Assembly: GCA_026874595.1 (NCBI GenBank)
Contig: CM049306.1
Location: 23,359,019 to 23,423,018, forward strand
From: Sipunculus nudus
Taxonomy: Eukaryota > Annelida > Sipuncula > Golfingiida > Sipunculidae
DNA length: 64,000 bases
Reading direction: 5' to 3'
Part shown: in pieces, positions 61,701 through 64,000 of the stretch
How the letters are laid out: the number at the start of each line of letters is the position of its first letter
How positions within the stretch are numbered: the stretch's first letter is position 1
Position numbers and translations under genes: made by a program
The notes under the pieces: model-generated
Databases searched by the model: none
What the model was told of the DNA's origin: nothing
Seen by the model: only the letters and a program-made list of their open reading frames with translations

Positions 61701-63865
61701 CCCTGTATCTACATACATTGTTGATATTTGACCATCCAGCTGAAAGTCTTTAATCTAACTACAGATTGTTTACATTTAGTAATACTGTAGTCATCAGCTG
61801 AACATCTGTAAGGGGAAACATCATTAGCAAGAAATAAATTAATCAATACCTGATTGGCTTACTGCTGCATGCCAGCGCCAATTGAAGGGGCTGTTTCATT
61901 ATTGATTATTCCTGAAGTGTTAGGCATGGCAAGGTGAACTTGAAATGTTATTTAACTTCAGAATCAGAGAAAAGCAATGACTTAGAATTTGAGCTCTAAT
62001 ACTATATTGTATCATGGGCTAGGTATCATGATATATTGTATCATGGGCTAGGTATTGTGATTTGTATCTTATCATGGGCAAGGTATCATGATATATATCT
62101 TATCATGGGCAAGGTATCATGATATGTATTGTATCATGGGCTAGGTATCACATTATGTATTGTATCATGGGCTAGGTATCATGATATGTATTGTATCATG
62201 GGCTAGGTATCATGATATGTATTGTATCATGGGCTAGGTATCATGATATGTATTGTATCATGGGCTAGATATCATGATATGTATTGTATCATGGGCTAGG
62301 TATCATGATATGTATTGTATCATGGGCTAGGTATCATGATATGTATTGTATCATGGGCTAGGTATCACATTATGTATTGTATCATGGGCTAGGTATCATG
62401 ATATGTATTGTATCATGGGCTAGGTATCATGATATGTATTGTATCATGGGCTAGGTATCACATTATGTATTGTATCATGGGCTAGGTATCATGATATGTA
62501 TTGTATCATGGGCTAGGTATCACATTATGTATTGTATCGTTGAAAATTGCACATATATGAGGAGTTAAATTGGCATCACTGCTGCCACAAATTTGGGAAT
62601 CATGTCATTTCAGGAACATTCAGTGCCTTACTTTTACCCATGCCTCTGTGATTTGCCAGATACACATAATTACTTGTCAGATAACCATTTGTACAGTCCA
62701 TGTAAAATAAATAAGTTTATATTATATGAAAGAGAAATATGAACTGAATTTAATAAATAATATATGTAAGTTTGTTTTTATGAATTATACTACAATCCAT
62801 ACATTAATATTTTATCAAATGAATGGCATAACAAAATGGGAACAGTGTACATGAGATGAACTTTTTAGTTTGTATATGTTTGTAATTTTTTTCACAGAAC
62901 CTGTATGGTTACCTGCTCCAGTACTGTGGTGATTGTGCATGTGCTGACCCACCACAGCTCCCCCTGGTGGAGAAACTACTGAAACACCTGTTTGCTTTGA
63001 GCCAGATGTCACCAATAGAGACGGGGAGTCTGACTTTAAAATTAATTACAAAAAAACAGCAGGAGTTACAGAGCTTATGTGGTAGACGGAAAGGCCCTGG
63101 GCTTGATACAGTAAGTAAAAATTTACCCTCTACTGCTCAGAGGCTTACTCTCACTCACTTGACATAGACAACTAGAACTCTTGTTGCAGAATCCAAACTG
63201 TGATAATCTGTAGTATTGTAACATCATAATTAAAAAAGCATCCAATATCGGGATGCAAACCCTGTGTGTAAGATAGTGTTCAAAGTTGGTGACATGGAAT
63301 GTTAATTAAACCTGTTATTCCTGGTAACTCTTGGACTGATTATTTTGTAAAATCATGGTATTGCTGTATTTGAACTTGCACTCTTAAGATGGCCATATCG
63401 TCACATCCTAAGCTCTTATGTAAACATATGTGCTATAAAAACCAATAAAACACTCATTTTGGGGTTATTTACACTTGAATTTACACCAAAATTGAACTTC
63501 TTGGACATTAGCTTTCACAATACCAACCTATATGATAAATTTTAATAACATCTGTGATACAGTCTCCAGATATCATGTGGACACACACACACACACATAC
63601 ACACACACAATCAATTGAAAATAATAACCTTTGCTTCACACAGGTTAATAAGATATGGGATATGCTAGTTTGATTTGAATTTAATTATTCTGATTATTTC
63701 CATACAGGGAATTACTCATCTTGCTTTGTTGTTCATGTCGTTCTTTATTTCCTCATTTTGCAGCTGATTATTTTGAAGATCATTTCCATGTTGTTTCCTA
63801 CATCTGACTTTTGGCACCCGGTGGTGACCCCTGCCATGTTACTCATGAGTCAAGCACTCACACAA
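14420..63865 (+). CDS. NOP14: NOP14 nucleolar protein, U3 snoRNP / SSU processome component (fourteen exons, 3' end missing)
   Basis: NOP14 is an essential nucleolar protein of the 90S/SSU processome. It is needed for early pre-rRNA cleavages and 40S subunit assembly, and binds EMG1/NOC4-type partners. Exons: 14420-14599, 17089-17223, 50827-50968, 52026-52147, 52562-52657, 52985-53071, 53743-53811, 54154-54236, 55562-55761, 56600-56757, 57504-57558, 61099-61229, 62898-63110, 63764-63865. They total 1773 nt, exactly 591 codons, with every junction in frame. Hallmarks: basic N-terminus (MAKKKK); NPFEIKFNKQKH (25-36); FNLNEDEELTHYGQSL (114-129); EKLDQEWKDVR (209-219); ADAYDIMVREL (237-247); RLRRM (280-284); ELPYTF then APESYEEL (about 436-450); HPSLAEGNK (474-482); LFPTSDFWHPVVTPA (567-581). 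Metazoan NOP14 is about 850 residues, so roughly the C-terminal third is beyond 64000. Start chosen because family similarity begins at MAKK. Confidence 0.97.
14902..16787 (+). mobile_element. HL-1 repeat, copy A, full length (1.9 kb), NOP14 intron 1
   Basis: Starts after a T run with AGCTCAGCTGAC, forms a hairpin with CTGAGCT, then has a CCGT/CTGT microsatellite. The body is unique, with a poly-C run at about 15772-15789. It ends GTCAGCTGAGCAC (11-bp inverted repeat of the 5' end), a short GACC/GGTC stem and CCCTTG before TT. Closely similar to copy B throughout. Small ORFs (15637, 15647) recur in other copies but change frame across the poly-C, so they are not genes. Confidence 0.85.
17089..17223 (+). 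CDS. NOP14: NOP14 coding exon 2
   Basis: Residues 61-105. RKDTLLEEF, KFVDRRLGEGD and MSVEDKMLQRFAVERQ match the family. Acceptor TGTTTTAG, donor GTCAGT; phase 0. The following intron is 33.6 kb. Confidence 0.96.
17224..20451. other. Intron 2, left part
   Basis: No gene or clear mobile element apart from the dispersed repeat at 19130-19255. Short ORFs (e.g. 17479, 19708 minus) lack family features. Confidence 0.6.
19130..19255 (-). repeat. Dispersed repeat, inverted relative to 23830-23975
   Basis: The reverse complement reads GTTTGTTCACAACATAACTC..CACAATCATGAACAGAATC..CATGAAATTTTCAGG. The same text stands at 23868-23920 in plus orientation. Both copies carry a CA/GT microsatellite next to the GTTTGTTCACAAC end. 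Confidence 0.75.
20452..21485 (+). mobile_element. HL-7 repeat with four ~170-300-bp core units
   Basis: Begins after a T run with AGCGAACCTGTGAGCTTATG and a GCGTCGGCGTCCGTCGTG stretch. Four diverged units follow, each with 'CTTCTTCTC(C/T)GAAAC', 'CACAGAAATGATCC', 'AAGTTTGTTC' and 'TTTTGGCTGA.TTA'. Same head/microsatellite/tandem-core plan as the other HL families. The 3' end is not defined. Confidence 0.6.
22040..22290 (+). repeat. Imperfect ~30-bp tandem/interspersed repeat
   Basis: 'GGTCAAGAGTTCACTCAGTG' and variants occur at about 22057, 22198, 22233 and 22264. 'CTATTTATAGCTTTGGCAGA' occurs twice (about 22089 and 22151). Confidence 0.7.
22410..22760 (+). mobile_element. HL-5 fragment, plus orientation
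   Basis: Three units with 'GACAGGTGGTGCCAC', 'TATACAAGACTGGTGGTGCC', 'CCTGCTTATTTCTC' and 'TTTGATATATCAG'. These are reverse-orientation counterparts of 3301-4140 and 6990-8075. No 5' hairpin seen, so probably truncated. Confidence 0.6.
22761..27142. other. Intron 2, stretch without recognised gene
   Basis: Contains the repeat at 23830-23975. A GC- and CpG-richer patch at about 25690-26260 has no recognisable protein. ORFs such as 26388-26705 (105 codons) show no family features. Confidence 0.5.
23830..23975 (+). repeat. Dispersed repeat, plus copy of 19130-19255
   Basis: See 19130-19255. Includes a (GT)n run at about 23844-23863, then GTTTGTTCACAACATTAACTC. Confidence 0.75.
27143..27320. 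mobile_element. Short MITE-like element with CAGTG termini
   Basis: About 178 bp. The left end CAGTGGAGCCTGTCT and the right end, reverse-complemented, CAGTGACACCTGTGT match at most positions. The interior repeats 'AGACCACCTG'. Related right-end text (GAGCTCCACTG) is at 48329-48341. Superfamily not assigned. Confidence 0.55.
27321..29119. other. Intron 2, stretch without recognised features
   Basis: Overlapping short ORFs at 27424-28007 look like chance. Nothing else seen. Confidence 0.6.
29120..30991 (+). mobile_element. HL-1 repeat, copy B, full length
   Basis: Same termini as copy A: a T run then AGCTCAGCTGAC, and CAGCTGAGCAC ... GGTCCTTTG then TT. The poly-C run at 29977-29995 is longer than in copy A. 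Body collinear with copy A with small indels. Confidence 0.85.
30992..33914. other. Intron 2, stretch without recognised features
   Basis: Short ORFs at 31460-31854 and 32160-32501 (minus) show no known motif. No repeat family recognised. Confidence 0.6.
35111..36633 (+). mobile_element. HL-2 repeat with Helitron/Helentron-like ends, nested in HL-1 copy C
   Basis: The 5' hairpin ATGCCCC(TGCCAC..GTGGCC)GGGGCAT at 35112-35140 follows a T run. Then a short CCGTCC head and eight ~180-bp units. The 3' end has GGCGGGGGCAT (10/11 inverted match to 5' ATGCCCCTGCC), then GTGTCG-TTC-CGACAC (36613-36627, perfect 6-bp stem), then ATCTAG and a T run. This layout (5' terminal repeat, subterminal 3' repeat, 3' hairpin, CTAG end, T target) fits non-autonomous Helentron-type elements. 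No Rep/helicase coding seen. Confidence 0.8.
35183..36600 (+). repeat. ~180-bp tandem core of HL-2, eight units
   Basis: Units start with ACGGACTTTTTT(T)CGCA at 35183, 35363, 35544, 35725, 35905, 36084, 36246 and 36426 (periods 180, 181, 181, 180, 179, 162, 180). Each contains CCTGCAGATATTGGCCTGAT, GGTTGACCTACTTTTGAC and a TTTCATGAAAAAT palindromic tail. ORFs here are repeat shadows. Confidence 0.95.
37967..38760 (+). mobile_element. HL-5 repeat with 5' hairpin, abutting HL-1 copy C
   Basis: Starts directly after the HL-1 end. Perfect 8-bp stem GTATCCAC / GTGGATAC at 37967-37996. A divergent head with 'CTCTGAGACCACGG' and about four units with 'GGTGGTGCCACCTACATTC', 'GCATCCATCTGTT' and 'ATTTTGCATGTGTA' follow. 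The 3' boundary is approximate. Confidence 0.7.
38761..39709. other. Intron 2, stretch without recognised features
   Basis: Nothing recognised. Confidence 0.6.
39710..40318 (+). mobile_element. HL-6 repeat, longer copy with internal duplication
   Basis: The hairpin GCATCC-TATATG-GGATGC starts the element. Collinear with 63238-63645 ('GGTATTGCTGTA', 'GGGGTTATTTAC', 'TTTACACCAAAATTGAACTT', CA-rich end). This copy has an extra ~230 bp: poly-C (about 39876-39909) and two 65-bp units ('TTTCAGGGAAA(T/C)GGCA(A/C)GTGGC(A/G)'), each with TGACGTCA. Confidence 0.7.
40319..40945. other. Intron 2, stretch without recognised features
   Basis: Nothing recognised. Confidence 0.6.
40946..41268 (+). repeat. 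~95-bp tandem repeat, four units
   Basis: Units begin with AAATCTAGTACCACTGTATA (third unit AAATATAGTACC) near 40946, 41040, 41110 and 41205. Full units contain GTGCACATTTTTTGGTGCTA. Unit 2 lacks that segment (about 67 bp). Unit 4 breaks off after CCATGTTTGCAG and seems to resume at 42326. Confidence 0.9.
41269..42325. other. ~1.06-kb segment splitting the 95-bp repeat array
   Basis: Lies between the interrupted unit 4 and the array-like text at 42326-42360 (CACATTTTTTGGTGCTATAT). It has a GC-richer block at about 41800-42290 with short ORFs on both strands, none recognised. Possibly an insertion; no clear target duplication or terminal repeats seen. Confidence 0.5.
42326..42360 (+). repeat. 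Detached end of the 95-bp repeat unit
   Basis: CACATTTTTTGGTGCTATAT ACTAAATGGGAAAAT is identical to the unit ends at 41008-41042 and 41174-41208. Confidence 0.85.
42361..43027. other. Intron 2, stretch without recognised features
   Basis: Nothing recognised. Confidence 0.6.
43028..43054 (+). repeat. Left terminal inverted repeat (27 bp)
   Basis: Starts TACCGTAAAATCTCC; exact reverse complement of 47758-47784. Confidence 0.95.
44522..44776 (+). repeat. Internal left arm with CGGAAG motifs
   Basis: Contains GTAAACTTGGAAGTCGGAAG (about 44522) and CCAATGTGTATAACTCGGAA (about 44751). Both have imperfect inverted partners at 47018-47245 inside the TIR element. Confidence 0.6.
44934..44980. repeat. 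(TA)n microsatellite
   Basis: About 23 uninterrupted TA units. The 118-codon ORF at 44652-45008 runs through it as alternating Tyr-Ile and is not a gene. Confidence 0.95.
46160..46497. mobile_element. Harbinger-like MITE, copy 1 (338 bp)
   Basis: Inverted ends GGCC(C)AAAA...GGTATGGTTCTCAGG of ~35 bp, flanked by TTA on both sides (46157-46159 and 46498-46500). A 3-bp TTA/TAA duplication and GG-starting ends are typical of PIF/Harbinger MITEs. No coding capacity. Confidence 0.8.
46543..46881. mobile_element. Harbinger-like MITE, copy 2 (339 bp)
   Basis: Same ends and nearly identical interior to copy 1, flanked by TAA (46540-46542 and 46882-46884). Same orientation as copy 1 and 45 bp from it. 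Differences are confined to a few bases near the ends. Confidence 0.8.
47018..47245 (-). repeat. Internal right arm, imperfect inverse of 44522-44776
   Basis: The reverse complement gives GTGTAAAACTCGGAAGTCCG (about 47220-47245) and CCAAATGTGTAAAACTCGG (about 47023-47045), in the same outer/inner order as the left arm. Confidence 0.6.
47758..47784 (-). repeat. Right terminal inverted repeat (27 bp)
   Basis: Ends GGAGATTTTACGGTA; exact reverse complement of 43028-43054. Confidence 0.95.
47785..48799. other. Intron 2, mostly featureless; possible MITE relic at 48240-48341
   Basis: 'AAAGCCACT' occurs twice and the stretch ends GAGCTCCACTGTA, resembling the right end of the MITE type at 27143-27320. 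Otherwise nothing seen. Confidence 0.45.
48800..49430 (+). mobile_element. HL-8 repeat with three ~200-bp units
   Basis: A CTGT microsatellite head (48823-48857) is followed by three diverged units, each with 'AACTTGACTTAT' (or ACCTGACCTAT), 'GGCCCACCACTAA' and a GGTCAAGGTCACAGG-type motif. Boundaries approximate. Confidence 0.6.
49431..50133. other. Intron 2, stretch without recognised features
   Basis: Nothing recognised. Confidence 0.6.
50134..50680 (+). mobile_element. HL-4 repeat with GTCTCCCC/GGGGAGAC 5' hairpin
   Basis: The stem GTCTCCCC ... GGGGAGAC spans 50134-50172 around a poly-C loop. Three ~140-bp units follow with 'TGATAACTTTT(G/A)AAG', 'GGTGACCTTGA' and 'TCTTCAAGGTCAAAT'. It ends with GGGGGGAAGACATCTG then TTTTT, whose GGGGGAAGAC is close to the inverse of the 5' end. 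Ends ~150 bp before NOP14 exon 3. Confidence 0.75.
50827..50968 (+). CDS. NOP14: NOP14 coding exon 3
   Basis: Residues 106-152 plus 1 nt. Contains FNLNEDEELTHYGQSL, the most diagnostic NOP14 motif, then an acidic SDSDDDEDS segment. Acceptor GATTTCAG, donor GTATGA; phase 1. Confidence 0.97.
51211..51239. repeat. (TA)n microsatellite
   Basis: About 14 TA units in NOP14 intron 3. Confidence 0.9.
51275..51500 (+). repeat. SINE-like repeat, copy 1 (possible tRNA-related head)
   Basis: 'CAATTGAAGCCTGCTTTATA', 'AGTGAAGTGGTTGGAA', then GGGGATGGAATCCTGG (B-box-like) and 'CCAGCTATATTTTTCCC'. Collinear with 51590-51775. The tRNA derivation is a suggestion only. Confidence 0.45.
51590..51775 (+). repeat. 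SINE-like repeat, copy 2
   Basis: 'AAATTGAAGCCTGCTTTATT', 'AGTGAAGCAGTTGGAA', ACGGGTTTGAATTCCAG (a good B-box match), 'CCCAGCTATATTTACTCC'. Direct orientation relative to copy 1, about 315 bp away. Confidence 0.5.
52026..52147 (+). CDS. NOP14: NOP14 coding exon 4
   Basis: Residues 153-193. HFGGGML is the family HFGGG motif, followed by a charged helix ending SKKAK. Acceptor TTTACAG, donor GTCAGT; phase 0. Confidence 0.96.
52562..52657 (+). CDS. NOP14: NOP14 coding exon 5
   Basis: Residues 194-225. Charged coiled-coil-like helix with the conserved LTEKLDQDW-type motif (here MTEKLDQEWKDVR). Acceptor TTTTGTAG, donor GTAAGT; phase 0. Confidence 0.96.
52985..53071 (+). CDS. NOP14: NOP14 coding exon 6
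   Basis: Residues 226-254. ADAYDIMVRELKFEAKG corresponds to the conserved DAYDxMVRELxFE block. Acceptor GTTTCAG, donor GTGAGT; phase 0. Confidence 0.96.
53743..53811 (+). CDS. NOP14: NOP14 coding exon 7, followed by a GC-AG intron
   Basis: Residues 255-277, PSDRLKTEEELAKEEKERL.. matching the family PSxRxKTExELAKEE motif. The only donor that keeps frame into exon 8 (ELE then ADRLRRM) is GCGAGT at 53812. The nearby GT at 53816 would produce a stop with the exon 8 acceptor. Confidence 0.9.
53812..54153 (+). other. NOP14: NOP14 intron 7, GC-AG type
   Basis: Starts GCGAGT and ends TTTTTCAG. All other introns seen in the window start with GT. Confidence 0.8.
54154..54236 (+). CDS. NOP14: NOP14 coding exon 8
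   Basis: Residues 278-304 plus 2 nt. ADRLRRMKG, and SADDLDDG equals the family SADDLxDGF. Acceptor TTTTTCAG, donor GTAGGG; phase 2. Gly-305 completes with the A of exon 9 and is followed by Phe. Confidence 0.95.
54237..55561. other. NOP14 intron 8
   Basis: No repeat family or gene recognised. Long minus-strand ORFs near 55422-55869 are antisense shadows of the GAT run. Confidence 0.75.
55562..55761 (+). CDS. NOP14: NOP14 coding exon 9 with poly-Asp microsatellite
   Basis: Residues 305-371 plus 1 nt. Begins FYKSES, has YKDGKM (family motif), then a long acidic run with twelve consecutive Asp (residues 340-351) encoded by a GAT repeat, then Glu/Asp mix. Such acidic tracts are typical of this position in NOP14, but the pure GAT run may vary between individuals. 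Acceptor TTTGCAG, donor GTATAA; phase 1. Confidence 0.94.
55762..56599. other. NOP14 intron 9
   Basis: Contains a copy of the GCTGATTAATCAATTA repeat (about 56020-56110; compare 8337) and a poly-G run at 56545-56562, 38 bp before the exon 10 acceptor. Confidence 0.6.
56600..56757 (+). CDS. NOP14: NOP14 coding exon 10
   Basis: Residues 372-424. Acidic Ser/Asp/Glu region (DDDEDDHSDAEESDD, DLESDSEEEDGEE) then TPEDFKEQLK. Acceptor TTTGTTTAG, donor GTATTA; phase 0. Supported by frame continuity and composition more than by specific motifs. Confidence 0.88.
56938..57137 (+). repeat. ~20-bp minisatellite, about ten units
   Basis: Unit CTGATTGTTAAATACCATA with variants, including AAGTGATTGTTAAATAC. 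Ordered, contiguous, no spacers. In NOP14 intron 10. Confidence 0.9.
57216..57418 (+). repeat. Tandem duplication of ~98 bp
   Basis: 'TCTCAGCCTAGATTTAAGAT' through 'TTTTTAAGGGTAAA' occurs twice (from about 57228 and 57326). Just upstream, TTGAGTTCAAATCTCAGCC is B-box-like, so the duplicated piece may be the tail of a tRNA-related SINE. Confidence 0.8.
57504..57558 (+). CDS. NOP14: NOP14 coding exon 11
   Basis: Residues 425-442 plus 1 nt. AARKELPYTFK matches the family 'ELPYTF' element immediately before 'APESYEEL'. Acceptor ATAATCTAG, donor GTGGGA; phase 1. Confidence 0.93.
57559..58363. other. NOP14 intron 11, left part
   Basis: 'TTTTTAAGGACACCTCTCTC' suggests a diverged MITE relic at about 57745-57830. 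An A/T-rich AAATAAAT tract lies at 58125-58185. Nothing else seen. Confidence 0.5.
59400..61033 (+). mobile_element. HL-2 repeat, 5'-truncated, nested in HL-1 copy D
   Basis: Core units start near 59533, 59696, 59876 and 60056, then continue after HL-3 from 60649. The end is GTGTCG-TTC-TGACAC, ATCTAG, TTTT, the same as 36613-36637 with one stem base changed to a G-T pair. Confidence 0.8.
60068..60648 (+). mobile_element. HL-3 repeat inserted in the HL-2 T run
   Basis: Begins AGCCCTCAGCTCATAGGCTG ATGGGCT (hairpin) after TTTTT, followed by a CCGTC/CTGT microsatellite and about two units with TGACCTTGACC or TCAAGGTCA. It ends TATTCTAG followed by TTTTGCAATGC, the continuation of the HL-2 core unit. 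The insertion therefore split the oligo-T of a unit. Confidence 0.8.
61099..61229 (+). CDS. NOP14: NOP14 coding exon 12
   Basis: Residues 443-486. APESYEELVG, ERIRKCTHPSLAEGNKDKLQ. Its acceptor (TATGTTGTAG) lies 19 bp after the end of an HL-1 element, and its donor (CAG/GTGACA) starts a 127-bp tandem repeat. Phase 0. Confidence 0.96.
61227..61720 (+). repeat. 127-bp tandem repeat, four units, starting at the NOP14 exon 12 donor
   Basis: Units start with CAGG(T/C)GA(C/T)AATGATCATTAG at 61227, 61354, 61481 and 61608 (exact 127-bp period), and the fourth is more diverged. The first three bases of unit 1 are the last codon of exon 12. Confidence 0.95.
62007..62538 (+). repeat. 31-bp minisatellite, about 17 units
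   Basis: TATTGTATCATGGGCTAGG + TATCATGATATG, with an alternative CACATTATG ending in some units. Ends at TTGTATCGTTG. In NOP14 intron 12. Confidence 0.95.
62539..62897. other. NOP14 intron 12, right part
   Basis: No feature recognised. Confidence 0.7.
62898..63110 (+). CDS. NOP14: NOP14 coding exon 13
   Basis: Residues 487-557. NLYGYLLQYCGD, DPPQLPLVEKLLKHLFALSQMSP: helical-repeat part of the conserved C-terminal domain. Acceptor TTTTTTCACAG, donor GTAAGT; phase 0. Confidence 0.96.
63238..63645 (+). mobile_element. HL-6 repeat, shorter copy, NOP14 intron 13
   Basis: The hairpin GCATCC-AATATCG-GGATGC starts it. Collinear with 39710-40318 but lacking the poly-C and TGACGTCA duplication. A CA microsatellite lies at 63581-63608 near its end. 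Confidence 0.7.
63764..63865 (+). CDS. NOP14: NOP14 coding exon 14 (last visible)
   Basis: Residues 558-591. LFPTSDFWHPVVTPA is near-invariant in NOP14. Acceptor CATTTTGCAG, donor GTATGT; phase 0. The gene continues beyond the window. Confidence 0.96.
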
Positions 63866-64000
63866 GTATGTATCACTGTGTCTGTATATTCATGTCTCTC
63901 ATTAATCATAATTATATCTACAGATATGGCTTGTAAAGTATTTTTAAAAATGTAAAGAAGACCCCTCCAAGCCCACATGGTACCATATCTGAAAATATTT
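63866..64000. other. NOP14: Start of NOP14 intron 14, cut by window edge
   Basis: Begins GTATGT. No further exon visible. Confidence 0.85.

Noticed and set aside
62007..62538. Regular 31-bp repeats resembling a CRISPR array by period
   Set aside because: Units are contiguous with no spacers, and the DNA is clearly eukaryotic.

Overview
This is invertebrate metazoan genomic DNA, most likely from a lophotrochozoan and probably a bivalve mollusc. It is AT-rich and gene-sparse. It holds two conserved multi-exon genes with canonical GT-AG introns, embedded in many short non-autonomous repeats with a 5' hairpin, a CCGT-type microsatellite and a tandem core. That repeat architecture recalls the 'pearl' and Helentron-associated (HINE) elements described in bivalves. 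The lineage call is inference from repeat style and protein similarity; no database search was run.

Two genes are supported, both cut by the window edges. On the minus strand, 876-11966 carries seven coding exons (230 complete codons) of a nicotinamide-nucleotide adenylyltransferase of the NMNAT1 type; its C-terminal exon(s) lie left of the window. On the plus strand, 14420-63865 carries fourteen coding exons (591 codons) of NOP14, a nucleolar small-subunit processome protein; the rest lies to the right. All exon junctions were read by eye and keep frame. The genes are head to head and probably share a promoter near 12140-12330, which has a YY1-like CAAGATGGCTGC box and plausible donors for noncoding first exons on both strands. 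One makes NAD in the nucleus and the other builds ribosomes; the arrangement suggests shared housekeeping control, not a common pathway.

Most of the rest is introns full of repeats. NOP14 intron 2 alone spans 33.6 kb (17224-50826). I group the Helentron-like repeats as HL-1 to HL-9, labels invented here. HL-1 (1-195 minus, 14902-16787, 29120-30991, 33915-37961, 58364-61079) has an 11-bp asymmetric inverted repeat and sits beside T runs. HL-2 (35111-36633, and inside 58364-61079) has a 5' hairpin, eight units of about 180 bp, a perfect 6-bp 3' hairpin and a CTAG end. HL-3 is nested in HL-2, which is nested in HL-1, at 58364-61079. That triple nest ends 19 bp before a NOP14 exon.

Other notable structures are a 4.76-kb DNA element with perfect 27-bp terminal inverted repeats (43028-47784) and no recognisable transposase; two near-identical Harbinger-like MITEs 45 bp apart inside it; a GC-AG intron in NOP14; a 127-bp tandem repeat whose unit begins with the donor of NOP14 exon 12; a 31-bp minisatellite; and nuclear-receptor-type TCAAGGTCA motifs repeated in several HL families. 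I found no tRNA, rRNA, CRISPR, viral gene or intact transposase.
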